This document shows, piece after piece, positions 36,365 through 45,295 of a DNA stretch of 64,000 nucleotides; within the stretch, counting starts at the first letter, position 1, and every line of letters starts with the position of its first letter. Source of the stretch: Paraliobacillus ryukyuensis (GTDB lineage: Bacteria; Bacillota; Bacilli; Bacillales; Amphibacillaceae). The stretch lies in contig NZ_QNRI01000002.1 of assembly GCF_003315295.1 (NCBI RefSeq), positions 1 to 64,000 on the forward strand, given 5' to 3'. The notes beneath the pieces were generated by a model. The model had not been told where the DNA came from, made no database searches, and worked only from the letters and a program-made list of their open reading frames with translations. The position numbers were made by a program, and so were the translations under genes.

Positions 36365-37727
36365 AATAACAATTAATAATTTTTATTGTTGTTCCATCCG
36401 CCGAAGAATCTATTTTCCATTCTAGTTCTAACCCTTTTACCATTTTATCAACAATAGATAGGCCAATTCCTGCTCCTTTGTGATCAGAGTCTTCGTTCAT
36501 CCCATTTCCTTTATCCATAATAACAATGGCGTCATAACTATCGGTTGATTGGGTACACATTTTTACATACTTCCCATTAGCTGCGTGCCTTAGTACATTT
36601 TGCAACAAGTTATCATAAATTCGGTGCATCCAATTGGGATCCACAAACCACTGGTGATCGAATGGGTGCATGTCTACCTCAAATTGAAATCCTGCTTTTT
36701 CAAATGCTGGATACCATGATGCAATGTATCTGCGGGTAAAGCGGATAATATCCATCTCTTTTCGCTCTAGCTTGTATTTACTGGCCATCAGCAAGGTATA
36801 AGACATCAAATTCTCAATCAGACCATCCATATTTTGCACCGAGGCTGTTAGCGTTTGTACCGATTGCTGAACATCAAGTGGCAGTTCCTTTTTGGCTAGT
36901 TTAAATGTCTGTGCATTAATTTTTGTGAGTGGCGTGCGCAGATCATGGGATAAGTTCGCGATTAGCTCCCGACGCAGTCCCTCTTCTTCCTGTTCTCTTT
37001 CTTTACTCGTTTTTAACTCCTGTACCATTTGATTAAACGTTTGTTCAAGCTGACCAATTTCATCTTGTTTTCGAACTTGGATTTGTACTGGTAGACTGTC
37101 AACATCACGTATTTCCATCGCATCTTGTAATTGCAGGAGCCTTTTACGAATGCTGCGGAAGAATAGGAAGGAAATCACAATAAACAAAAGAACTAATACC
37201 GCGATTCCAATAACAAACACCATACCGTATTGATTGAATGTTTTCTGGCTAGGAGTGAGTAAAACCTCTCTAGGAATTTCAAAAACAATAAAACCATTCG
37301 ATTCATCTTCGCCGCCAACAAAAGCAATGACAGTGAATGGATTATTGTCATAACGTGCCTTAATAAACTTTGCTGTGTAAGAAGGCGTCCATTGGGTTGG
37401 TAGATTTTCATCAACAGCTAATTGTTCTCGTAACTTCCCGTCGCCATCGACCCAAAACATAGCGGCATCCGGATAATCCGCTTTCCAATCTTTAAAAAAT
37501 TGCGTGATGCTAGCTGCAGAAACATCCTGCAACTGGCTTGCTTCATCATGCCAATTCTCTTCAATTGTTGTGTATTTTGTTTCTTCTACTGTATAGTCAG
37601 TCTCCAAATTATGCGATATCCCAGTAATTAATATAACGACGATAAAGTACGCTACTTGTATGAATAACAGGGCGGCAATGATAATCAACATATATTTTGC
37701 TAATAAAGAACGGAAAAATCGTTTCAT
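36363..37727 (-). CDS. Sensor histidine kinase
   Basis: 454 residues: helix 1 (~13-35), an extracytoplasmic sensor of about 130 residues, helix 2 (~172-195), HAMP (~195-245), HisKA with phospho-acceptor in ELIANLSHDLRTPLTKINAQ (near 256), and an ATP-binding domain with N-box NLLQNVLRHA and G-box GAGIGLSIV. It overlaps the response regulator by 4 bp. The external domain is much larger than in BceS-type intramembrane sensors, so it may bind its signal outside the cell. Likely controls the adjacent exporter. Confidence 0.88.
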   Translation of the reverse strand: MKRFFRSLLAKYMLIIIAALLFIQVAYFIVVILITGISHNLETDYTVEETKYTTIEENWHDEASQLQDVSAASITQFFKDWKADYPDAAMFWVDGDGKLREQLAVDENLPTQWTPSYTAKFIKARYDNNPFTVIAFVGGEDESNGFIVFEIPREVLLTPSQKTFNQYGMVFVIGIAVLVLLFIVISFLFFRSIRKRLLQLQDAMEIRDVDSLPVQIQVRKQDEIGQLEQTFNQMVQELKTSKEREQEEEGLRRELIANLSHDLRTPLTKINAQTFKLAKKELPLDVQQSVQTLTASVQNMDGLIENLMSYTLLMASKYKLERKEMDIIRFTRRYIASWYPAFEKAGFQFEVDMHPFDHQWFVDPNWMHRIYDNLLQNVLRHAANGKYVKMCTQSTDSYDAIVIMDKGNGMNEDSDHKGAGIGLSIVDKMVKGLELEWKIDSSADGTTIKIINCY

Positions 37728-38392
37728 TGTTTCACCCTATACCCGATGCCACGGATCGTTTCAATAATGGTTGGTGTTGCCGGGTTTTGCTCCAATTTTT
37801 CACGAAGGAAACGAATATGTACCATCAACGTTTTATCGCCTTCCAGATAAGGCTCGCCCCATACCCCTTCATAAAGTTGTTCTTTGGTTAATATCTGATT
37901 CAAGTGGCGGATGAAAAATTGGAACAAATAAAATTGCTTCCCTGTCAACGTGATTTCTTCAGCAGTATTGGCGTTGATTATCAGCATAGATTGGGGGTAA
38001 ATACGCAAATGTCCAATAGTCAGCGCAGCTTCTTCTTTTTGAAAACGTCTAAGTAGTACTTCCACCCGCGCAGCCAACTCATCGGGATGAAATGGCTTGG
38101 TTAAATAATCATCCGCAAAACTAAGTCCTTCAATTTTATCCTCTACCGCAGATCGTGCCGAAAGCATCAATACCGGTAAATCATCTAATTTTTTCTTTAA
38201 TCGTTTGCCAATCGAAAAACCATCCAGCCCTGGCAACATAATATCAAGAATCGCAATATCAATGTTTGATAGATGGGTTTCTAGTTGAGCACCAGATTGA
38301 AGCCAGATCACCTCATAGCCTCGATCCGTTAAGTCCTCCGATACCCAGCTACCAATCTCTTTTTCATCCTCTATATATAAAATTCGAACCAT
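37724..38392 (-). CDS. OmpR-family response regulator
   Basis: 222 residues: receiver domain with acidic pocket EDE (8-10), phospho-acceptor Asp50 in ILDIMLPGLDG and Lys in YLTKPFHPDE near 99, then a winged-helix DNA-binding domain ending GIGYRV. ATG 38392 is used: AAAGGAGG precedes it, while the ATG at 38398 overlaps the ribosome site. Cognate of the downstream kinase. Confidence 0.92.
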   Translation of the reverse strand: MVRILYIEDEKEIGSWVSEDLTDRGYEVIWLQSGAQLETHLSNIDIAILDIMLPGLDGFSIGKRLKKKLDDLPVLMLSARSAVEDKIEGLSFADDYLTKPFHPDELAARVEVLLRRFQKEEAALTIGHLRIYPQSMLIINANTAEEITLTGKQFYLFQFFIRHLNQILTKEQLYEGVWGEPYLEGDKTLMVHIRFLREKLEQNPATPTIIETIRGIGYRVKQ

Positions 38393-38744
38393 CGTCATCC
38401 TCCTTTTATTTAACAGTAAAAAAAGGTAATATATAGTGTTATTCCTTATTTTACACTTTCTTTTGGGTAAGTGGGGTAGTGAATTTATTTGTAGAGCAAA
38501 ATTAATAGAAATCTTTAGTAAGAGAGTATGAGTTTTGGTCTAAAAAGCTAATATAAGACGAAATCATAAGTAGAGGAGCAGTTATATTTTGACAAAAAAC
38601 AGTATAACCTAATAGCCACAAGTAATGCCCTGTGTAGACATTAATAAACATCATTTGCCTTTAAATACTAGATAACCAAGCACAGCTCATATCATAAGCT
38701 ATCCTTGGTTAAAAAAGAAGTCCAGTATGAGCTAATCGCTCAAA
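38393..38744. other. Gene-free stretch with one imperfect hairpin
   Basis: Contains the region upstream of the response regulator and the 3' flank of the ABC-F gene. AACCAAG (38674-38680) pairs with CTTGGTT (38704-38710), with further AGCT pairing inside, a possible but U-poor terminator for the ABC-F gene. No small gene was recognised. Confidence 0.4.
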
Positions 38745-40385
38745 TCAAGAAAGTTCTTTGATTATTTTCGTCAGTTCATTAAACCTGCGATCTAACGCTT
38801 CATATTCGGCATCTCCTGGTGTCATAAAACTAAGTCTTCCTAAAACATCTTGCCTTTCTGTCTCCAATGTTAAGCGTTTTTCTTCATTACGGTCAAAGAT
38901 ACTTGCTTGGTCTCGTGAATCCATTTGCTTCACAATTGTGTTTTTGGAAAACGTAAGCGCACGATTTGTTGTTTTATCAAGAAAGTAACGATCGTGCGAC
39001 ACAACTAAAAGGGTGCCATTATACTGTTCTAATGTGCTCTCTAATTGTTCACGTGAAGGTAAGTCTAAGTGATTAGTCGGTTCATCTAGAATGAGTATAT
39101 CTTTTGCTTCTAACATGTATGTCATTAGCTTTAATTTCACGCGTTCGCCCATACTCATCTTGCCGATCTGTTCCGTATAGTGCGAAGCTTGAAAGCCTAA
39201 ATGTCGCATCAAATTCCGTACGTGCCCTTGCGCTTGGTAGGTAGATTGTTCAAATAGTTGAGCAGGTGTTTGTGTTAACGGTAGGTCAAACACATTTTGC
39301 GTTAGATAGCCGATCGTGGCCGAAGGTGAAACCCAGATCTCACCACTAGAAGCCTCGATGTGTCCTGTGATCATCTGCAATAGAGTCGTTTTCCCACTAC
39401 CATTTGGACCTTTTAGCGCAACTTTCTCGCCATGTTGTACAGTGAAAGTTACATGCTTGAATAAGCTCCTTTCCCTATATACCTTGGCTAAATCTCTCAC
39501 TTCTATCAATCGTTTGCCTACTTTATCATTAGCAGTTAATGTGAAATTGACTTGATAATCATCAGCTGGTGCTTCGGCATTCACTTTCTCCAATTCTTTT
39601 TCCAAGCGTTTCTGTTTTGATTTTACTTGAGCATCCATTTTTTTCGCTTTCACTCGATAGTATTCTTTAAAACCTGCTTGTTTGGTTGATTGTGCATGAG
39701 CTGATGTGGACCAAGAAGATAGTTGCTTTATCTGCTTTTCCATCTGTGCTTTCATTTTTTGCTGTTTATCATAGGCTTGTTGCTGTTGACGTCGTTCTTT
39801 TTCTCGAAATGCTATATAGCTGGTGTAATTCCCAAGGTGTGAAATCACTTGCTTGTTCTCGATTGCCCATATTTTTGTCGCTACTTGATCTAAGAAATAC
39901 CGGTCATGTGATACGAGTATAATGGTGCCCTTAAACTGTTGGATACGGTTAACCAAAAAATCAGTACTCTGTTGATCGAGATGATTGGTCGGTTCATCGA
40001 GTAACAATATGTCTACAGCTTGCGTAAATCCTTTGGCAAGACGAGCTTTTAATTTTTCCCCTCCACTCATGTTCGCAAATTCGAGCGTAGGTACATGCCA
40101 TTCCTTGAGTAGGGTAGCTTCTTCTGCTGTTACCTCACCCGAAGAGTAAGAAGTCAATTCTTGTTCCACCATTCGGATATTAAGGTCCTCCCGAACATGA
40201 TTAACCTGTCCATCTGTCGGTTTGAAATCACCATGTAGCATGTGTAGTAGCATTGATTTACCGGCGCCATTTTTACCAATTACTCCAATCACATCGCCTT
40301 GCTGCACATGTGTGGTGGCTTTTTCAAAAATAATCTTTCCCTCTATTTCAATCGTTATCGCTTGTAATTGCATAATTTCCTTCAT
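38745..40385 (-). CDS. vml: ABC-F ribosome-protection protein, Vml type
   Basis: 546 residues, two ATPase domains and no membrane part. Walker A motifs GKNGAGKSM (near 36) and GPNGSGKTT (near 330); signatures MSGGEKLKARLAKG and MSMGERVKLKLMTY; Walker B LLLDEPTNHLD and LILDEPTNHLD. The linker (about 200-290) is long and charged (QQQQAYDKQQKMKAQME), and there is a C-terminal extension after the second domain. Length, start (MKEI) and motif wording closely follow B. subtilis VmlR, which displaces lincosamide, streptogramin A and pleuromutilin drugs from ribosomes. First Walker A has Met for the usual Thr/Ser after Ser. A leader attenuator lies upstream. Confidence 0.88.
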   Translation of the reverse strand: MKEIMQLQAITIEIEGKIIFEKATTHVQQGDVIGVIGKNGAGKSMLLHMLHGDFKPTDGQVNHVREDLNIRMVEQELTSYSSGEVTAEEATLLKEWHVPTLEFANMSGGEKLKARLAKGFTQAVDILLLDEPTNHLDQQSTDFLVNRIQQFKGTIILVSHDRYFLDQVATKIWAIENKQVISHLGNYTSYIAFREKERRQQQQAYDKQQKMKAQMEKQIKQLSSWSTSAHAQSTKQAGFKEYYRVKAKKMDAQVKSKQKRLEKELEKVNAEAPADDYQVNFTLTANDKVGKRLIEVRDLAKVYRERSLFKHVTFTVQHGEKVALKGPNGSGKTTLLQMITGHIEASSGEIWVSPSATIGYLTQNVFDLPLTQTPAQLFEQSTYQAQGHVRNLMRHLGFQASHYTEQIGKMSMGERVKLKLMTYMLEAKDILILDEPTNHLDLPSREQLESTLEQYNGTLLVVSHDRYFLDKTTNRALTFSKNTIVKQMDSRDQASIFDRNEEKRLTLETERQDVLGRLSFMTPGDAEYEALDRRFNELTKIIKELS

Positions 40386-40416
40386 GACATCTCATCCCTT
40401 CTTGGTTAGGGAGGAT

Positions 40417-40611
40417 AAAAAAACCCTCCCAATAGATTGGAAGGATTAGTCTGCGCCTAATTTTGATACAACCAAATTAAACTACGCGTTCAACGGTATC
40501 AAACGGCAATATAGTGAAGAAGATAAAAATGGACAGACTAATCCGATTGTTTGCGATCTGAAATATACAATTTCAAATTTTAAAAAATGGGATTAGTTTT
40601 TCATTGTCCAT
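40417..40611 (-). promoter_or_regulatory. Transcription attenuator in the vml leader
   Basis: Read on the minus strand: leader peptide region containing ACTAATCC (40590-40597), then GGATTAGTCTG (40534-40544), then CAGACTAATCC (40443-40453), which overlaps by 2 nt a terminator stem (CCTTCCAAT / ATTGGGAGG, 40436-40444 and 40425-40433) followed by T7 (40417-40423). GGATTAGT can pair with either flank, so a ribosome stalled on the leader should free it to block the terminator. The mechanism is inferred from pairing and from the known attenuation of vmlR. Confidence 0.75.
40573..40611 (-). CDS. 12-residue leader peptide of vml
   Basis: ATG 40611 is 7 nt after AAAGGA and encodes MDNEKLIPFFKI, then TGA. 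Codons 5-9 lie over the ACTAATCC segment of the attenuator, as expected for a drug-sensing stalling peptide. Confidence 0.6.
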   Translation of the reverse strand: MDNEKLIPFFKI

Positions 40612-40723
40612 CCATCATTCCTTTCGTTTTTATTAATCTAACTTTACCATTTTTAAGAAAAATAAACAACAGGCTTAAAAGCTCATTGGTAGAAAGTACA
40701 AAATACGCTCTTCATACAGAAAA

Positions 40724-40758
40724 AACTCCGCAACGCGCAGGGGCGCGTATGCGAAGTT
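40724..40758 (-). terminator. Terminator of opuAC
   Basis: AACTCCGCAACGCGC pairs with GCGCGTATGCGAAGTT with small mismatches; T-run on the minus strand. It lies 13 bp after the stop. Confidence 0.85.
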
Positions 40759-40771
40759 TTTAATATACTGA

Positions 40772-41716
40772 TTATTCAGCTGCTTCAAGGTCTTCAATAG
40801 AATCAACATCCATGTAAGTTGGTACAACTAGACCGATTTTCGCACCACTTAAGTTTTCACCTAAGTCAACAAACTGACCTTCATATTTTTCATAGAAGCT
40901 AGAGTGTGTTACTGGTAACCAAGGTGCAAGTGAAGCATCACCATCACCTGTTGCAATTGCTTCGAACATAACAGATGGATCAACTGGTGTAAGTGTCACA
41001 TCATAACCTTGTTGTTCTAATACAACTTTTGCAACATTTGCAGAAGCACGTTCTGTATCCCAAGGTGTCAATACTAATTCAATTGAGTCACCATCTACAG
41101 AATCTACACCATCTGTCCATTCAGAAACTACATCACCATTGTTATCTACCCAATCTTGAGCTGCAGTTTCCAAGTCAGATTCTTGTGCATCTAACATAAC
41201 TTTTTCCATATCTGCTGGATCCCAATGAAAATTGTCAAGAATCGTATAAGCTTCAGGCATGTCTTCTTCTAACCCTTGTCTGGCAATCGTACCAATGTAT
41301 TCTGTTTCACCGTAAACCCCTTTAGGGTCTTCTAAGTATTTAAGGTCATACTGAGCAAACATAAAGTGTGGTGACCAACCAGTTACGACGATTGGTTCTT
41401 CATTTTCAATAGCATCGCCTAATGCAGTTAACATCGCTGCAGTAGAAGAAGTTTCTTGTTCCCACCCAGAAAGGTTTTCATATTCTTCTAAAGCTAGATC
41501 TGTTTTTTCAGTAATACCAGCACCTGGTTCAATACCTGTGATTGCATAATCGACTGCTTCACCTACATTTGTTGTTTCTGCTGCTTCGCCATCACTACTA
41601 CCACTTTCAGAACCATTAGTTGTATCTTCTGTATCGTTTTGTGAACAACCGGCTGCGAATAGTGATAATGATAATCCGGTAACTATGCCAAATTTTTTCC
41701 AATTTAATGTTAACAT
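40772..41716 (-). CDS. opuAC: Glycine betaine-binding lipoprotein (OpuAC type)
   Basis: 314 residues with a lipoprotein signal ending LFAAGC (Cys24) and a Ser/Glu/Asp-rich linker. The mature domain has the OpuAC wording and order: GIEPGAGI, then VTGWSPHFMFAQYDLKYLEDPK, TPWDTERASANVAKVVLEQQ, LAPWLPVTHSSFYEKY and GLVVPTYM. Trp residues in TGWSPHWM-like and APWLP motifs form the aromatic cage for betaine. ATG 41716 gives a normal signal peptide; in-frame starts up to 41752 would lengthen it. No opuAA ATPase or opuAB permease lies next to it, so it must work with components encoded elsewhere. Confidence 0.88.
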   Translation of the reverse strand: MLTLNWKKFGIVTGLSLSLFAAGCSQNDTEDTTNGSESGSSDGEAAETTNVGEAVDYAITGIEPGAGITEKTDLALEEYENLSGWEQETSSTAAMLTALGDAIENEEPIVVTGWSPHFMFAQYDLKYLEDPKGVYGETEYIGTIARQGLEEDMPEAYTILDNFHWDPADMEKVMLDAQESDLETAAQDWVDNNGDVVSEWTDGVDSVDGDSIELVLTPWDTERASANVAKVVLEQQGYDVTLTPVDPSVMFEAIATGDGDASLAPWLPVTHSSFYEKYEGQFVDLGENLSGAKIGLVVPTYMDVDSIEDLEAAE

Positions 41717-42019
41717 ATTGACTAAATTCCTCATTTCTTTTTTTAGTTCCATAACAAAACAGTATCATCTCTCATGAAAAGGAGATAGATAATATAAATT
41801 TATACTATAGATTTTTCATGCCAAACTCAAACTGCAAAAATACTTTATTTAGTATAAAAAATATATTCAGTTTAAATTATACAAATTGTATAGGATTATT
41901 TCTATTAGTTTCTTTCATTTCCTTCGTTTTATACCGGTTTATTCGAAATTAGTTATTTTATTTGAAATTTGTCGTGATAAAAAAGTTACTGTGGAGAGAT
42001 TTTTTAATTTGCAAACAAG
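41717..42019. other. Gene-free AT-rich stretch upstream of opuAC
   Basis: Presumed opuAC promoter region, very AT-rich (several TATA-like runs near 41800-41890). No defined operator or small gene could be assigned. Confidence 0.4.
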
Positions 42020-42163
42020 ATGCTAGCGTATAGTTCTGTTAGTATTTTTGGTTGTGCTTATATCTTTTTAACAGGAGCCTTACTGGTATGTGGGTTATTC
42101 GAGTGTTTATTTCTAACGTATCCCAGGCATTTGTGAGCCATTTTTATTATTAGCTGTGGGACA
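42020..42163 (+). pseudogene. Major facilitator transporter remnant
   Basis: From ATG 42020: MLAYSSVSIFGCAYIFLTGA, then LLVCGLFECLFLTYPRHL and a stop; after a frame change PFLLLAVGHL follows. The wording (SIFGAAYIFLTGxLLVWG ... PFLLLAxG) is that of an MFS drug-exporter segment. No flanking helices of the transporter remain. Confidence 0.45.
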
Positions 42164-42170
42164 TTTGATA

Positions 42171-42216
42171 TAAAAACGGATGGTAGATTAGGAAATTCAA
42201 CTACCATCCGTTTTTA
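42171..42216 (-). terminator. Terminator of the aldehyde dehydrogenase gene
   Basis: A perfect 16-bp stem, TAAAAACGGATGGTAG / CTACCATCCGTTTTTA, T-rich on both outer sides. It is 47 bp beyond the dehydrogenase stop. Confidence 0.9.
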
Positions 42217-42262
42217 TGGGTTCTCCATATAGTTTTGTAATAGCCTCATTTTTTATTAAACT

Positions 42263-43690
42263 TTATTTAGGTAATCCAAGAATCGTTTTTGGTTCTAAGA
42301 ATTCTTCAATACCGTAATCTCCCCATTCACGTCCGATACCTGATTGTTTGAAGCCACCAAATGGGGCGCTAAAGTCAGATGCAGTATTGTTTATAGTGAT
42401 TCGTCCAGCGCGAATGTTTTTGGCTACTTTACGAAGGTTATCTGGATCATTACCAACTACATAACCCGCTAGTCCATAAATCGTTGTATTAGCAAGCGCA
42501 ATGGCCTCATTAATTGTCTCATAAGTGAATACGGTCATGACTGGACCAAATATTTCTTCTTGGGCGAGTGCGCCATCATGTGGCAGGTTGCCAAACATGG
42601 TGATTCTAGAGTAATACCCAGTTGTTAGTCCTTCTGGTTTACCTGTACCTCCGACAATCAAGTCACCGCCTTGATCAATCCCTTGTTGAATATAATCCTG
42701 AACTTTTTCCCATTGATCTTTGGAAACTTGTGGTCCCATAAATGTGTTTTCATCTTTTGGATCGCCAACCGGATATTCTGGTACAAGTTTTTGAACCATA
42801 TCAACAAATGACTGATACATGCCTTTTGGTATGAAAATGCGTGTCCCTGTGGAACAAATTTGACCAGTATTAGAAGCGATATTGGAAATCGCCGTTCGAG
42901 CAACTGTCTCAACATCAGCATCCTCTAATACGACAATGGGTGATTTTCCACCTAACTCAAGGGCAACTTTTTTAATGTCCTTCGCACCGTTTTGCATGAT
43001 CTGACTGCCGACCTTGCCAGAGCCAGTGAATGAAACAAAATCAATGTCAGGATGGTTACTAATGCCATTACCTATTGTCGAACCTTTACCATTTACTAAG
43101 TTGACGACACCTTTTGGAACACCTGCTGCATCCATTATCTCGGTTAATAATATGGAAGCAAATGGTGTATAAGATGCTGGTTTAAACACGACGGTACTAC
43201 CAGAAGCTAGAGCACTTGCTAATTTTGTAGAGATTTGATTGGTTGGGAAGTTCCAAGGCGTAATTAATCCCGCAACACCAATGGCATCTTTTTGAATAAA
43301 GGAATTTTCCCGATCTTCGGTGAATTCAAAGTTACGAAGCGCATCTGCGGTTGCTTTAAAATGGTTATATCCCATTGTATATTGCACTTCTTCTGTGAAA
43401 GATAACGGAGAGCCGAGCTCCTCGATCATAATGTTAATCAGCTTGTCTTTTCGCTTCTCATATTCAGTAGCAATATTTTCTAACAATTGAATGCGTTCTT
43501 CTCTTGTTGTTTGTGCGTAATCAGGAAAAGCAGCACGAGCTGCAGCTACTGCTTTATTTAAATCATCTTCTGTCCCTGAACTTATCGCACCAATTTTTTC
43601 TTCGGTTGCTGGATTATACACATCAATGGTTTCTTCACCAGTAGAAGCAATCCATTCCCCGTTGATATATTGTTTTGTATAGTTATACAT
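42263..43690 (-). CDS. NAD(P)-dependent aldehyde dehydrogenase
   Basis: 475 residues of the ALDH superfamily. Cofactor motif FTGSGKVGSQIM near 220, general base Glu in VALELGGKSP near 244 and nucleophile Cys in NTGQICSTGTRIF near 278. PWNFP near 141 is the oxyanion Asn site. The start is placed at ATG 43690 (MYNYTKQYINGEWIAS), where family similarity begins. AAAGGA is 13 nt upstream, and an ATG at 43702 is the alternative; the long N-terminal extension from 43867 is not credible. Substrate unknown. Divergent from the amino-acid permease. Confidence 0.92.
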   Translation of the reverse strand: MYNYTKQYINGEWIASTGEETIDVYNPATEEKIGAISSGTEDDLNKAVAAARAAFPDYAQTTREERIQLLENIATEYEKRKDKLINIMIEELGSPLSFTEEVQYTMGYNHFKATADALRNFEFTEDRENSFIQKDAIGVAGLITPWNFPTNQISTKLASALASGSTVVFKPASYTPFASILLTEIMDAAGVPKGVVNLVNGKGSTIGNGISNHPDIDFVSFTGSGKVGSQIMQNGAKDIKKVALELGGKSPIVVLEDADVETVARTAISNIASNTGQICSTGTRIFIPKGMYQSFVDMVQKLVPEYPVGDPKDENTFMGPQVSKDQWEKVQDYIQQGIDQGGDLIVGGTGKPEGLTTGYYSRITMFGNLPHDGALAQEEIFGPVMTVFTYETINEAIALANTTIYGLAGYVVGNDPDNLRKVAKNIRAGRITINNTASDFSAPFGGFKQSGIGREWGDYGIEEFLEPKTILGLPK

Positions 43691-43852
43691 AGCAATATCC
43701 ATTCCTTTCTTTATTTTGAAATTTATAGATAACATTTTCTTTATAAAAACGGTTCCCGATGTGTATATTTCTAAACATACATAGAGATAACTGCTTATGA
43801 CCCAATCAAAATTGGTGAGACTATTCTTAAGCAATTTATTAGGAGAATTCAT

Positions 43853-45235
43853 ATGAAAAATCATCATTTAGTAAAACAAGCGGTTCAGCAAAAAAAGCAG
43901 AAGCAACTACAAAAAGGGAAGTCAGGGATAAGTTGGTGGCAACTTTCTTTAATTGGCATTGGTTCCATTATTGGTGCTGGCTTTTTTCTTGGGACAAGTT
44001 TATCGATTAAGACAGCTGGCCCAGCTATTCTGTTTGGTTACCTAATCGCAGGGGTAACAACGTATTTTGTCTTTAGTGCGTTAGCAGAAATGACAATTAA
44101 TGACCCACAGTTAGGATCATTTCGAACCTATGCGAGAAAAGCTTATGGCCATATCGGTGGGTTCTTATCAGGTTGGATGTACTGGTTGGCTGGTGTGCTA
44201 ATTATGTCGAGTGAGATTGTTGCCTTATCAACCTTTACCCAGTTTTGGTTTCCTGATGTTTCATTATGGTTATTTTCCATCATTTATACGGTATTAGGGA
44301 TAGGGGTGAATCTATTAGGAGCAAAAAACTTTGGCCAAATTGAATCGATTTTTGCAGTTATAAAATTAGCAACTTTACTTGCTTTTATTGGCTTTGGTGC
44401 ATTGTTTGTATTTGGAATTCTTCCATTAGAACAAACAAAGGTACTAGCAGAAACGGGTATTAGTGATTGGTTTCCGCAAGGTGTGACTGGGATGTGGAAG
44501 GGAATGATCTTCATCTTTTTCTCATTCGGTGGCATCGCAGTGGTCGGGGTTACGGCATCAGAATTGAAAAATAAAAGTGATGTAGCCAAGGCAGGAAAAG
44601 GATTGTTGGTCACTCTTGTTGCTGTATATTTCTTTTCCTTATTCTTTGTTTTTCAATTAGTGAATGGGAATACCATTGATGAAGAAGCCAGTCCGTTTGT
44701 AACTGCACTTACGGCGTTTGAAATTCCATACTTAGATGCGATATTTAATAGTATTATTATTAGTGCTGCATTTTCTACCATGGTTGGGGCATTTTTTTCC
44801 GTGACACATGTCTTGGTGGCATTGGCTAAAGACCGTGATGCACCAGCTTTTATTAAAAAAGTAAATAAACGTGGGGTAGCAACCAGAGCTTTACTTGTGA
44901 CTACGCTTGCATTAGGGATTTCTATCTGTTTCTCCTTCGTCTTACCAGATGAAGTGTATGAATATGTCACGACGTCAGCTGGTGTCATGCTACTCTTAAA
45001 TTGGTTCATCATTCTAGCTTCACAAGTAAAGTTACGGCCGTCTTATCAAAGTAAAACCAATACGTTTAAATTAGTTGGTTTCCCCTATACCTCGATAATT
45101 GCTATGTTGGTAATAACCATTGTGATTGGAGGGGCATTCCTAGATAGAGCCGAACGTATTGGGGTGCTAATTAGCGCGGCAATGATCGTGTTAATTATCG
45201 TTTGTTATCAACTATTTATGTGGGGGAGAGCATGA
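43853..45235 (+). CDS. APC-family amino acid permease
   Basis: 460 residues, twelve membrane helices, with the family start SWWQLSLIGIGSIIGAGFFLGTSLSIKTAGPAILFGY near 26-65 and FFSFGGIAVVGVTASELKN near 215. A basic, Gln/Lys-rich cytoplasmic N-terminus precedes helix 1. TTAGGAG is 8 nt before ATG 43853. Resembles Bacillus permeases for neutral or D-amino acids; the substrate is not predictable. Its 5' end is close to that of the divergent aldehyde dehydrogenase, so the two may share a control region. Confidence 0.88.
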   Translation: MKNHHLVKQAVQQKKQKQLQKGKSGISWWQLSLIGIGSIIGAGFFLGTSLSIKTAGPAILFGYLIAGVTTYFVFSALAEMTINDPQLGSFRTYARKAYGHIGGFLSGWMYWLAGVLIMSSEIVALSTFTQFWFPDVSLWLFSIIYTVLGIGVNLLGAKNFGQIESIFAVIKLATLLAFIGFGALFVFGILPLEQTKVLAETGISDWFPQGVTGMWKGMIFIFFSFGGIAVVGVTASELKNKSDVAKAGKGLLVTLVAVYFFSLFFVFQLVNGNTIDEEASPFVTALTAFEIPYLDAIFNSIIISAAFSTMVGAFFSVTHVLVALAKDRDAPAFIKKVNKRGVATRALLVTTLALGISICFSFVLPDEVYEYVTTSAGVMLLLNWFIILASQVKLRPSYQSKTNTFKLVGFPYTSIIAMLVITIVIGGAFLDRAERIGVLISAAMIVLIIVCYQLFMWGRA

Positions 45236-45254
45236 TTGTAAAAAGGGAATTGGG

Positions 45255-45289
45255 ATGAAATAGCATACATTGGGTGCATGCTATTCCAT
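45255..45289. terminator. Bidirectional terminator
   Basis: ATGAAATAGCAT pairs with ATGCTATTCCAT (one mismatch) around 45255-45289, between the convergent permease and chemoreceptor genes. Confidence 0.7.
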
Positions 45290-45295
45290 TTCTGA

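Noticed and set aside
40772-41716. Apparent circular permutation of the betaine-binding domain
   Set aside because: The order of halves (GIEPGAGI first, APWLPVTH later) is the normal order of B. subtilis OpuAC as I recall it.
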